In this document: in pieces, positions 1-7,440 of the stretch
How the letters are laid out: each line of letters begins with the position of its first letter
Numbering within the stretch: position 1 is the stretch's first letter
Assembly (NCBI RefSeq): GCF_004571075.1
Contig: NZ_SPQP01000022.1
Coordinates: 1 to 63,214 of the forward strand
Length of the DNA stretch: 63,214 bases
Source of the DNA: Blastococcus sp. TF02A-35
GTDB taxonomy: Bacteria; Actinomycetota; Actinomycetes; Mycobacteriales; Geodermatophilaceae
Direction: 5' to 3'
Program-made: the position numbers and the translations under genes
The notes under the pieces: model-generated
Told to the model about the DNA's origin: nothing
What the model saw: only the letters and a program-made list of their open reading frames with translations
Database searches by the model: none

Positions 1-132
1 ACCAGCGAGACCGACCGCCGCGCAGCCTTCCCTGCTTGGCTACACAGCTACAACCACCACCGGCCCCACACCGGCATCGGCGGCCACCCACCCATCAGCC
101 GCTTGACCAACGTGCCCGGTCAGTACAGCTAG
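1..132 (+). mobile_element. IS481-type transposase, C-terminal fragment (gene enters from the left edge)
   Basis: Frame 1 is open from the first base to a TAG at 130-132 and encodes 43 residues. They include YNHHRPHTGIGG followed by PPISRL, the typical C-terminal end of IS481/IS3-like DDE integrase-core transposases (the Y-N-x-x-R-P-H motif after the last catalytic Glu). Only the tail lies in the window, so whether the copy is intact cannot be judged. Its stop overlaps the stop of the convergent next gene by four bases (CTAG), so no terminal inverted repeat fits between the two genes. The element's right end may be lost or may lie inside the neighbour. Confidence 0.75.
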
Positions 133-770
133 GCCTCAGCCGCTCCGGACAGCCGGCTCCGCAGGACCGGGACGCCGTCGCCGGCGAGCTGCTCGAGCGC
201 GGCCACCCGACCGGACACGGCGAGCAGGACCGCCTCGGCCCGGCCGCTCACGGTCGGGCCGCTGCCGTGCGCCCAGCCGACGTCCTCCGCGACGAACCGC
301 AGCCCGTCCGGCGTGCCGGCGGCGACGACGCCCCCGGCCGCGCCCGAGGTGAGGTGGGTCAGCGCCGTGCGCAGGCGCTCCCCCGGGACGACCCGCGGCA
401 GCCCCAGCGGCCAGCGGATGTCAAGGCCGTGCACCAGGAGGTCGGTGAGCGGCGCCTCCGGCCCGGCCCCGGGAGGGGTGAACCGCGAGCCGGCCTTCCT
501 CCGCAGCACCTCCGCGAGCTCATCGGAGGACCGGCGGGCCTGCCGGCGGGTCAGCCGGACGTTCGCCCGGTCGAAGTTGCCGCGCTCCACCAGCATGGCC
601 AGCGCGAACCGCGGGATGCCCACCTCCAGGGGGACGACGAGGTGGGCCAGCACGTCGTGCACCGTCCACGCGCTGCAGAGGCTCTGCGTCGCCAGCTGCT
701 CGTCGGTGAGCCCGGACACCAGGGCCGCGACGGAGCGGCGCTCGTCGGCGATCTCGGCGAACACGTCCAC
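129..770 (-). CDS. Mycothiol-dependent maleylpyruvate isomerase/DinB-fold family protein
   Basis: This 213-aa protein has the DinB four-helix layout. The N-terminal helix DVFAEIADERRSVAALVSGL is followed by WTVHDVLAHL and, further on, LLVHGLDIRWPLG, which supply the histidines that bind the metal in this family. Actinobacterial relatives (TIGR03083-like) are often called maleylpyruvate isomerase-like and are thought to act as mycothiol-dependent transferases or isomerases; the substrate here is unknown. The start is GTG at 770 with a weak ribosome site. The gene converges on the transposase fragment, overlapping its stop, and may have lost a few terminal residues to the insertion. Confidence 0.7.
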   Translation of the reverse strand: MDVFAEIADERRSVAALVSGLTDEQLATQSLCSAWTVHDVLAHLVVPLEVGIPRFALAMLVERGNFDRANVRLTRRQARRSSDELAEVLRRKAGSRFTPPGAGPEAPLTDLLVHGLDIRWPLGLPRVVPGERLRTALTHLTSGAAGGVVAAGTPDGLRFVAEDVGWAHGSGPTVSGRAEAVLLAVSGRVAALEQLAGDGVPVLRSRLSGAAEA

Positions 771-819
771 GCGGTCACCCTGGCACGGGCAGGGGCGCGC
801 GTGGCCCTGGACGGGGCGG

Positions 820-1608
820 CTAGGCCCGGCGTGCCGCGCAGAGCACCTGCCCGACGGCGGCGCCGAGCTGGCCCGCGCAGGTGAGCGGACGGGCGAAGGG
901 CACGCGGACGTCGGTGTGCCCGAGCGGGCGCTCGACGCGCAGCCGGAAGCCGAACCGGTCCAGGCCCAGCGGGCGTACGACGTCGGTCGGTCCCACCATG
1001 CCGACCGGCAGGCGGCCGGCCAGCAGGTCGAGGACGTCGGCGTGGTCGCGGGCCAGGTGGCGCAGGTGGTCGGCCTCGAGGTCGGCCAGCGGGTCCGGGC
1101 GGGCGGCGAGGAAGTCGCCGGGGCTGACGTCGACGGTGGCCCCTCCCTCGCCGAGCACGACCTCGGCGAGGTCGAGGCGCAGCAGCTGTGCGGTGCGGCC
1201 GACGTCGAGCAGCGCGCCGTCGGGACGGGTCTCGGCGAAGGCCAGGGTGGCAGCCCGCTCGTCCGCGGCGCGGACCGGCGTCACCCAGCCGGAGAGCCAG
1301 AGCTGCGCGCGCACCGGCCGGCGGACCGGCACGGGGGCGTGGTCGCTGACCAGGACCAGCGCGGAGAGGTCCTGGTCGGGTGCCTCGCGGACGGCGTGGG
1401 CGAGCTCCCCGTCGCGCGGTACGACGAGCAGCACCTGGCCGGCCGCGGTGACCGCGTGGGCGAGCAGGCGGCTGCCCTGGAGCCCGCTGGCGCAGACGGT
1501 CGCCGCGGCGCGGGTGGCCACCGTGCGGGCGCGCTCTGCGGGGCCGGGGCGCAGGCCGTCGTCCTCGGGACGACGTCCGGGCGCGGGCTGGCTCGGTCGG
1601 CTCTGCAT
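820..1608 (-). CDS. DUF2470-domain protein, probable iron/heme-related oxidase-like protein
   Basis: The product is 262 aa. Its first two thirds resemble a split-barrel (pyridoxamine-oxidase-like) segment. The C-terminal part (about residues 165-260) contains DPLADLEADHLRHLARDHAD and a GFRLRVE strand, as in the DUF2470 domain that follows HugZ-like heme-handling barrels. The start ATG (1606-1608) has a strong GAGGAGG ribosome site. A near-consensus DtxR/IdeR iron box lies about 15 bp upstream, so repression by iron-loaded IdeR is expected, fitting a role in heme-iron use. The heme-binding residues cannot be proven from sequence alone; the family call is moderate and the iron regulation is inference. 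Confidence 0.65.
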   Translation of the reverse strand: MQSRPSQPAPGRRPEDDGLRPGPAERARTVATRAAATVCASGLQGSRLLAHAVTAAGQVLLVVPRDGELAHAVREAPDQDLSALVLVSDHAPVPVRRPVRAQLWLSGWVTPVRAADERAATLAFAETRPDGALLDVGRTAQLLRLDLAEVVLGEGGATVDVSPGDFLAARPDPLADLEADHLRHLARDHADVLDLLAGRLPVGMVGPTDVVRPLGLDRFGFRLRVERPLGHTDVRVPFARPLTCAGQLGAAVGQVLCAARRA

Positions 1609-1622
1609 GGCCCCTCCTCGGC

Positions 1623-1644
1623 TGGTTAGGGCAGCCTAACCATA
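1623..1644 (-). promoter_or_regulatory. Putative IdeR/DtxR iron box
   Basis: The sequence TGGTTAGG-GCAG-CCTAACCA (1623-1642) is a perfect 8-bp inverted repeat with a 4-bp spacer. Aligned to the actinobacterial DtxR/IdeR consensus TTAGGTTAGSCTAACCTWA, positions 1626-1644 match 16 of 19. It sits directly upstream of the ribosome site of the DUF2470 gene, where a bound repressor would block transcription. Confidence 0.7.
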
Positions 1645-1680
1645 CGAAGCGGCGGCGGGCCAGGGGGTTCGCCCGCCCGG

Positions 1681-2031
1681 TCAGCCGGAGCGGGCGCTGC
1701 GGCGCTGCGCGACCCGCAGCGCCAGGACCAGGAGGGCGCAGACCAGCACCACCGCCGGGCCGCCGCCGAGCTCCACCGCCCACCCGAGAGCGAGGAGCGG
1801 CAGGACGACGGTCATCCCGAGGAGGAACCCGCGCAGCACCCGCAGGGCGGCCGGCGTGCGGGACTCGTACCCCTGGGCGACCGACGCGGGGAGCCCTGCG
1901 GCGGCGGCCCAGCGGGCGACGGCGGCGTCCACGTCACCGGCGGGGGCACTCCGGGTCTCCTGCGCCGTCACGGGGTCCACCCGGTCCACGATGACGCGGA
2001 GTGACCGTCGCGGCAGGTCGGGGCGGGACAT
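1681..2031 (-). CDS. Small hypothetical membrane protein, two TM segments
   Basis: This 116-aa protein has a soluble N-terminal half (MSRPDLPRRSLRVIVDRVDP and an Ala-rich helix) and two hydrophobic stretches near residues 67-84 (FLLGMTVVLPLLALGWAV) and 90-107 (AVVLVCALLVLALRV). It ends in a basic cytoplasmic tail, RRSARSG. No catalytic motif is visible. It reads in the same direction as the iron-regulated gene to its left but lies upstream of that gene's iron box, so it is probably independent. Function unknown. Confidence 0.5.
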   Translation of the reverse strand: MSRPDLPRRSLRVIVDRVDPVTAQETRSAPAGDVDAAVARWAAAAGLPASVAQGYESRTPAALRVLRGFLLGMTVVLPLLALGWAVELGGGPAVVLVCALLVLALRVAQRRSARSG

Positions 2032-2047
2032 TCACCCGCACGTGCGC

Positions 2048-2320
2048 TCAGGCGCGGACGTCGTCCTCGTCGACCGGCACGTCCGCTTCCTGCTCCAGGA
2101 CGTCTGCCTCGTTCGCCTCGCGGTCGCCCAGCGGGCCGCGCGGCGCACCCGCCTCACCGGGGCGGGCGGACAGCTGCTGCTCCAGGGCGTCGGCCTCGGA
2201 CGCGTCCGCGGCGGGAGCCTCGGCGTCGGCGGCCCGGCTGACCGCGGGCGGGTCGAGCAGCGCCTCCTGCTCCGCGCGGTCGGCGTCGGGCACGTCGCTC
2301 GAGAAGCCGGGCTCGGTCAC
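2048..2320 (-). CDS. Small acidic hypothetical protein with repeated EAD-LEQ motif
   Basis: The 90-aa product starts at GTG (2318-2320), chosen because GAGGGAGG stands eight bases upstream; a longer reading frame to 2464 lacks a ribosome site. It is strongly acidic and probably disordered, with a repeated helix-like motif (EADALEQQ, then EADVLEQE) and the tail VDEDDVRA. Similar short acidic proteins are common and uncharacterised in high-GC actinobacteria. It is divergent from the DUF5703 gene, with a 136-bp intergenic region between them. Confidence 0.5.
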   Translation of the reverse strand: MTEPGFSSDVPDADRAEQEALLDPPAVSRAADAEAPAADASEADALEQQLSARPGEAGAPRGPLGDREANEADVLEQEADVPVDEDDVRA

Positions 2321-2456
2321 GTCGTCGTCCTCCCTCGGGGTGCAGGTCAGGTCTCCCCCATCGTGCCGGTCCCCCGGGGACCCGGCAGCACGAGATCGTG
2401 TGAGGGAGGCGACGATCCCGTGACCGGCCGCGGAACGGCGGGCACAATCGGCGGGG

Positions 2457-2660
2457 ATGGACACGCCCGGGGACTACGAGTTCGCGCCCCTGCGGATCCC
2501 ACCGGGCACGTCCCGGTCCGCGGCCGCGACCATGCTCAGCCTGCAGGCCGACGTCGGGGGCTGGGAGCTGGCCCGCCTGCAGCTGCACGCGGACGGCACG
2601 CGCAAGGTCATCCTGCGCCGCCGCGCCCGCCTGTCCTACCTGCCCAAGCCCGTCGTCTGA
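2457..2660 (+). CDS. DUF5703 family protein
   Basis: This 67-aa protein matches the DUF5703 pattern: YEFAPLRIPPGTSR near the start, GGWELARLQLHADG in the middle and a basic KVILRRRARL strand at the end. The family is short, actinobacterial and of unknown function; the length is normal. No ribosome site is prominent, but the motif begins soon after the ATG, so the start is secure to within a few codons. Confidence 0.7.
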   Translation: MDTPGDYEFAPLRIPPGTSRSAAATMLSLQADVGGWELARLQLHADGTRKVILRRRARLSYLPKPVV

Positions 2661-2672
2661 GCCGGGCCGCCG

Positions 2673-3491
2673 CTACCAGTGCGGCGGTCGGCGCACCGCA
2701 GACGGAAGAGCGGTGGCCGCGTCCCCCCGTGCGGCCGTGACCTGCGGCTGGGTGAGGAACAGGCACCGGCCGAGGTCCGCGCCGCGCACGTCGGCTGCGC
2801 GCAGGTCGGCGCCCAGCAGGTCCGCCGTCCCGAGGTCGGACCCGCGCAGGTCGGCGCCGATCAGGTAGGCGCCCCGGAGGCTGGCGCCCCGGACGTCGGT
2901 GCGCCGCAGGTCCCTGCCCATGAGGTCGGCGCCGCGCCGGTCGGGCCCGCGACCACCGCGGACGGCGTCGCTCACGCGGCCCAGGAGCTCCCCGACCTCA
3001 GCCCGGCGCGCGCCGACGTCCAGGCCGGCCAGGGCGGCCGCGTCCAGCCGGGTGAGGTCCTCGACCTCGGTGCGCCGGGCCTGCGCCTCGGCGTGCAGGC
3101 CGGCCGCGGCCGGCAGCGCGAGCACCTCGGCGAGGTACCAGAGCATCTCGTGCAGCTGGCGCATCACCGGCAGGACGGCGAACTGGCTCCGCGCGAGCTC
3201 CGGTGACTCCCCCCAGCTGCGGCCGCCGAAGGTGCTCTGGGTGATCTGCTGCCCGGCGCCGAAGCAGTCGAAGACCGTGCAGCCGGGGAACCCGCGCTCG
3301 CGCAGCTCGGCGTGGATGCCGCAGCGGAAGTCATCGGCGAGGTGGGTGCACGGCGTGCCCGCCGGCTTGTCGACCGCGAAGTCGGCGGAGGCGGCGAAGG
3401 CCGGCGCCACGCAGCAGAGACCGGCGCACCGCGAGCAGTCCGCCCGCAGGTGCGCCCGGTCGTCGACGACGGGCAGCGGGCGGGACGGCAT
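2673..3491 (-). CDS. Pentapeptide-repeat protein with N-terminal Cys-cluster domain
   Basis: In this 272-aa protein, residues about 15-75 carry a CSRCAGLCC motif followed by further cysteines (PCTH, CGIH, GCTVFDCFG), resembling the zinc/iron-chelating YkgJ-type cluster. Residues about 185-245 are A(D/N)LxG pentapeptide repeats (GADLMGRDLRRTDVRGASL, ADLRGSDLGTADLLGADL) that would form a short right-handed beta-helix. Coupling a metal-binding head to a pentapeptide tail is recurrent in actinobacteria, with no known activity. It is convergent with the DUF5703 gene (12 bp apart) and lies downstream of the MDR gene in the same direction. Confidence 0.7.
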   Translation of the reverse strand: MPSRPLPVVDDRAHLRADCSRCAGLCCVAPAFAASADFAVDKPAGTPCTHLADDFRCGIHAELRERGFPGCTVFDCFGAGQQITQSTFGGRSWGESPELARSQFAVLPVMRQLHEMLWYLAEVLALPAAAGLHAEAQARRTEVEDLTRLDAAALAGLDVGARRAEVGELLGRVSDAVRGGRGPDRRGADLMGRDLRRTDVRGASLRGAYLIGADLRGSDLGTADLLGADLRAADVRGADLGRCLFLTQPQVTAARGDAATALPSAVRRPPHW

Positions 3492-3531
3492 GGCGGGGAC
3501 CAGGCTAGGCGCCCGGTCCCCGCCCGACCGC

Positions 3532-4488
3532 TCAGGGGACGAGGACGACCTTGCCGACGGTGTCGCGGCTGGCCAGCTTCAGCAGCGCCTGGGGAGCCTG
3601 GTCCAGCGGGAGCACCTCGCCGACCAGCGGGTCGACCTTGCCCTCCTCGACCAGGCGGACCAGCTGCTCGTGGGTCTCGGTGAAGACGGAGGGGTCGTGC
3701 TTGCGGTACAGGCCCCAGTGCAGGCCGACGACGCTGTAGTTCTTGACCAGCAGGTGGTTGGCCGGGGCCTCGGGGATCCGGCCGCTGGTGAAGCCCACGA
3801 CGACGATCCGGCCCTCGAAGGCGATGCACTTGCGCGACTTGTCGAAGACGTCGCCGCCGACCGGGTCGTAGACCACGTCGGCACCGCGACCGCCGGTGAC
3901 GTCCTTGACGATCGAGACGAAGTCCTCGGTCGTGTAGTCGATGACGTGGTCGGCGCCCAGCTGCTTGCAGACCTCGGTCTTGCGCGCGCCGCCGGCGGTC
4001 GCGATGACCGTGGCGCCGGCGGCCTTGCCCAGCTGGATCGCCGCCGTCCCGACGCCACCGGCGCCGGCGTGCACGAGGAGGGTCTCCCCCGCCTGCAGGT
4101 GCGCGCGGCGGTGGAGCCCGACGTAGCCGGTCTGGTAGGTCAGGTACAGCGAGGCGGCCTTCTCGTCGGACATCGAGTCCGGCACGGGGAAGGCGGCCGC
4201 GGCGTCCATGAGGGCGTACTCGGCGAAGGCGCCCGGCCCGCCGGCGGGCGAGCCGATCACGCGCTGCCCGGTCTCCACGATCTCGCCGCAGAGCTCGACC
4301 CCGGGCGTGTACGGCAGCGGCGGCTTCTCCTGGTACATGCCCATGGCCATGAGCACGTCGGGGAAGTTCAGCGCGGCCGCCCGCACCTTGACCAGCACCT
4401 GGCCCTCGCCGGGCGAGGGCTGGTCGACCTCGTCGAAGGACATGACCTGGGAGGGGTCGCCGAGCTCGTGGACCCGCCATGCGCGCAT
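3532..4488 (-). CDS. Quinone oxidoreductase-like medium-chain dehydrogenase (zinc-free MDR)
   Basis: At 318 aa this is a typical length for NADPH:quinone reductase/enoyl-reductase-like MDR enzymes. The N-terminal GroES-like part has FDEVDQPSPGEGQVLVKV and ALNFPDVLMAMGMY. The Rossmann part has HAGAGGVGTAAIQLGKAAGA for NADPH. The cysteine and histidine ligands of zinc alcohol dehydrogenases are absent. The protein is soluble and presumably reduces quinones or an alpha,beta-unsaturated carbonyl; substrate unknown. ATG at 4488 begins MRAWRV, a normal start for the family. Confidence 0.85.
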   Translation of the reverse strand: MRAWRVHELGDPSQVMSFDEVDQPSPGEGQVLVKVRAAALNFPDVLMAMGMYQEKPPLPYTPGVELCGEIVETGQRVIGSPAGGPGAFAEYALMDAAAAFPVPDSMSDEKAASLYLTYQTGYVGLHRRAHLQAGETLLVHAGAGGVGTAAIQLGKAAGATVIATAGGARKTEVCKQLGADHVIDYTTEDFVSIVKDVTGGRGADVVYDPVGGDVFDKSRKCIAFEGRIVVVGFTSGRIPEAPANHLLVKNYSVVGLHWGLYRKHDPSVFTETHEQLVRLVEEGKVDPLVGEVLPLDQAPQALLKLASRDTVGKVVLVP

Positions 4489-4622
4489 GCCCCTGACCTT
4501 GCCAGACGGCGCGTGACCGCCGTCACGGGGTCCGGACGACGGTCCGCTCGCCCGGACGGGCCGGACGTGTCAGGGTGCGGAGCGTTCGGTCGCCCCCTCC
4601 TCGGCGGCCAGGGAGGGACCCG

Positions 4623-5195
4623 ATGCTGCACCAGCTCACCGACCGCCTGCGCTTCCTCGGGGCGTTCATCGCCAACCCCCGGCAGGTCGGTGCCGTCCTC
4701 CCGACCTCCCGCACGGCGGTGCGGGACATGCTCGACCTGGCCGACGTGCCGGGCGCCGACCTCGTCGTCGAGCTGGGCGCCGGCACCGGCGCGCAGACGC
4801 AGGAGATCCTGGCCCGCATGAAGCCGGGCGCGCGCCTGGTGACCCTCGAGATCGACCCGCGGCTGGCCAAGCTGCTCGACGAGCGCTTCGACGACCCGCG
4901 GGTGCAGGTCGTGTGCGACTCGGCGGAGAACCTGGACGCCCACCTGGGCGGGGCCAAGGCCGACGTCATGGTCTCCGCGCTGCCCTACACCTCGCTGGAG
5001 CAGCGCCTGCGGCAGCGGATCCTCGACGTGCTGCCCGGCGCGCTGGCGCCGGACGGCACCGTCGTCGTCATCCAGTACTCGCCGCTGATGCTGGCCGACT
5101 TCCGCAGGCGCTTCCGCACCGTGGACTGGCGGGTCACGCCGTGGAACGTGCCCCCGGCGTTCCTCTTCGCCTGCCGGGGACCGGTCGTCGACTGA
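4623..5195 (+). CDS. SAM-dependent methyltransferase (phospholipid N-methyltransferase/KsgA-like)
   Basis: This 190-aa class I methyltransferase starts at ATG 4623, behind GGAGGGACC, rather than at the upstream in-frame codon. It begins LTDRLRFLGAFIANPRQVGAV, the opening seen in PmtA-like enzymes. The SAM-binding motif I is VVELGAGTGAQTQEIL, and an acidic motif II (VTLEIDPRLAKLL) follows. VSALPYTSLEQ takes the place of the catalytic NPPY-type motif. Relatives methylate phosphatidylethanolamine or unknown small targets. The gene is monocistronic between two leftward genes. Confidence 0.75.
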   Translation: MLHQLTDRLRFLGAFIANPRQVGAVLPTSRTAVRDMLDLADVPGADLVVELGAGTGAQTQEILARMKPGARLVTLEIDPRLAKLLDERFDDPRVQVVCDSAENLDAHLGGAKADVMVSALPYTSLEQRLRQRILDVLPGALAPDGTVVVIQYSPLMLADFRRRFRTVDWRVTPWNVPPAFLFACRGPVVD

Positions 5196-5210
5196 CGCGC
5201 GCGCCGTCGG

Positions 5211-6014
5211 TCAGCGCATCGACGGCGGGCGCAGGGCCTCCGGGACGACGGCGGTCTCGCCGGCCTCGGTGCGCGCCGCGGGCACGCCCTTGAACTTGTA
5301 GGGCACCGTGCCCACGCCGGGCTGGATCACGTAGGCGGCACCTGGCTCGCCGGAGCCCCACGCCATGACCATCGCGTCGGCGACCTCCTCGGCGGTGAGC
5401 ACCGGGAAGCCCGCGGCGGTGAACTGGTCGCGGATCCGGTCGATGATCGCGGTGTCGGCGAAGCCGGGGCAGATCGCGGTGATGGTCGTCCCCTCGGCGG
5501 CCAGCCGGGGCGCCATCGAGCGCACGAAGGCGATCGCCCCGCCCTTGGCGACGCTGTACCCGGGGTCGGTGGCCATCGGCGAGAGGCCGGCGAGCGACGC
5601 CGTCACCACGATCGCCCCTCCCCCGGCGCGCTTGATCGCCGGCCGGGCGGCGGCGACGCCGTAGACGACGCCGAACAGGTCGATGTCGACCACGCGCATG
5701 AACTCGTCGAGGTCGAGGACGTCGTCGCTCTTCGCGGCGGAGATGCCGGCGTTGAGGTACGCCGCGTCGAGCCGGCCGTGGTCGGCCTCGATCCTCGCCA
5801 CGAGCGCCTCGTTGGCCGCGCGGTCGGTGACGTCGAGGACGGCGAACTCGCAGCCCAGGTCGGCGGCGACCTGGCGGTTGCGCTCGCTGTCGAGGTCGGC
5901 GAGGACGACGGTGACCTCGCGCTCGCGCAGCTTCCTGGCCAGGGCGCGGCCGAAGCCACCGGCCCCTCCGGTGATCAGGGCGACGGATCCGGGGGCGGGA
6001 GTGGTGTCGGTCAC
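5211..6014 (-). CDS. Short-chain dehydrogenase/reductase
   Basis: The product is 267 aa. TGGAGGFGRALARKL is the NAD(P)-binding TGxxxGxG motif, YLNAGIS the structural NAG motif, and YSVAKGG the catalytic YxxxK, with a serine in VTASLAG as third catalytic residue. These are all the features of a classical SDR. The substrate is unknown. The gene ends 15 bp from the convergent methyltransferase and is downstream of the M20 peptidase in the same direction with a 12-bp gap, so the two may form an operon. Confidence 0.85.
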   Translation of the reverse strand: MTDTTPAPGSVALITGGAGGFGRALARKLREREVTVVLADLDSERNRQVAADLGCEFAVLDVTDRAANEALVARIEADHGRLDAAYLNAGISAAKSDDVLDLDEFMRVVDIDLFGVVYGVAAARPAIKRAGGGAIVVTASLAGLSPMATDPGYSVAKGGAIAFVRSMAPRLAAEGTTITAICPGFADTAIIDRIRDQFTAAGFPVLTAEEVADAMVMAWGSGEPGAAYVIQPGVGTVPYKFKGVPAARTEAGETAVVPEALRPPSMR

Positions 6015-6026
6015 CCCCGCATCACA

Positions 6027-7352
6027 TCACGCGCTGCGGAGGAACCGGTCGAGGACCCGGATGCCGAACCTCAGCGACTCCACCGGGACGCGCTCGTCGA
6101 TGCCGTGGAACAGCGAGGCGAAGTCCAGGTCGGCGGGCAGGCGCAGCGGGGAGAACCCGAAGCAGCGCATGCCGAGGCGCTGGAAGCTCTTGGCGTCGGT
6201 GCCGCCGCTCATGGTGAACGGCACCGGCCGCGCACCGTCGTCCTCGGCCTTGAGCGCGGCGACCATCTGGTCGACCAGCGGGCCGTCGAACGTCGTCTCG
6301 ACGGCGGGGTTGTGCACCAGCCACTCGCGGGTCACGCCCTCACCGATGAGCGCGTCGAGCTGGCGCTCGAACTCCTCCTCCTGGCCGTAGAGGAAGCGGC
6401 CGTCGACGGTGGCGCTGGCGGTGCCGGGGACGACGTTGGCCTTGTAGCCGGCCTGGAGCATCGTCGGGTTGGCGGTGTTGCGCAGCGCGGCGCCGATCAT
6501 CCGGCTGAGGCTGCCGAGCCGGGCCAGGGCGACCTCCGGCTCGGCCGCGTCGATCTCGATGCCGTAGGCGTCCTCGACCGCCGCGATGAACTCCCGCATC
6601 GGCGGCGTGAGGGTGAGCGGGAACCGGTGGTTGCCGACGCGGGCGACAGCCTCGGCCAGCCGGGTGACGGCGTTGTCGTCGTGCACGAAGGAGCCGTGCC
6701 CAGGACGTCCGCCCACGGTCAGCCGCATCCAGCCCATGCCCTTCTCGGCGGTCTGCACGAGGTAGAGCCGGAGGTCGTCACGGACGGTGATGCTGAAGCC
6801 GCCGACCTCGCTGATCGCCTCGGTGCAGCCCTCGAAGAGGTCGGGGTGCTGGTCGACCATGAAGTGCGCGCCGAGCGCGCCGCCGGCCTCCTCGTCGGCG
6901 AGGAAGGCCAGGACGATGTCGCGGTCGGGCTGCACCCCGGTGCGCGCCCAGTCGCGGACCAGCGCCAGGACCATGCAGTCCATGTCCTTCATGTCGACCG
7001 CGCCGCGGCCCCAGATGTAGCCGTCGCGCTCCTCGCCGGAGAACGGGTGGACGCTCCACTCGGCCGGGTCGGCGGGGACGACGTCGAGGTGCCCGTGCAC
7101 GAGCAGCGCGGGCCTCGACCGGTCGCGGCCGGGGATCCGGGCGACGAGGCTGGCCCGGCCGCGCTCGGACTCGTGGATGACCGAGTCGATCCCGACCTCG
7201 TCGAGCTTGGCCGCGACCCACTCGGCGGCCTTCCGCTCCCCCGCTCCCGTGGCGGTGTCGCCGGTGTTGGTGGTGTCGATCCGGATGAGCTCGGAGAGCA
7301 GCTCGGCGACCTCGGCCTGTGCTCCGGCCAGCGGGGCGGGGGTGTCGACCAT
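6027..7352 (-). CDS. M20/M25/M40 family metallopeptidase (dipeptidase/deacylase)
   Basis: This is a 441-aa cytosolic M20 enzyme. Metal-site motifs are LLVHGHLDVVPADP (His and Asp), WGRGAVDMKDMD (bridging Asp) and LADEEAGG (catalytic Glu plus metal Glu). The dimerisation lid domain lies around residues 200-310, and the C-terminal metal His is probably in SLFHGIDERVP. The length fits M20 dipeptidases and N-acyl-amino-acid deacylases; the exact substrate cannot be read. ATG at 7352 is the first start matching the family; the frame stays open upstream only as a shadow of the GGDEF gene. Confidence 0.85.
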   Translation of the reverse strand: MVDTPAPLAGAQAEVAELLSELIRIDTTNTGDTATGAGERKAAEWVAAKLDEVGIDSVIHESERGRASLVARIPGRDRSRPALLVHGHLDVVPADPAEWSVHPFSGEERDGYIWGRGAVDMKDMDCMVLALVRDWARTGVQPDRDIVLAFLADEEAGGALGAHFMVDQHPDLFEGCTEAISEVGGFSITVRDDLRLYLVQTAEKGMGWMRLTVGGRPGHGSFVHDDNAVTRLAEAVARVGNHRFPLTLTPPMREFIAAVEDAYGIEIDAAEPEVALARLGSLSRMIGAALRNTANPTMLQAGYKANVVPGTASATVDGRFLYGQEEEFERQLDALIGEGVTREWLVHNPAVETTFDGPLVDQMVAALKAEDDGARPVPFTMSGGTDAKSFQRLGMRCFGFSPLRLPADLDFASLFHGIDERVPVESLRFGIRVLDRFLRSA

Positions 7353-7440
7353 GGGCCGATCGTGCCGCACGCCGCGAGGTGCTGCCCCTCTCGGGTGACC
7401 GGGACTGCTCCGCCGCAGGTCAGCGGCCGATGAGGAACCC

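Noticed and set aside
2899-4821. 640-codon rightward frame over the pentapeptide and MDR genes
   Set aside because: It is antisense to two clear protein families and its composition is Arg/Ser/Pro- or Gly-rich, typical of an opposite-strand shadow in GC-rich DNA.
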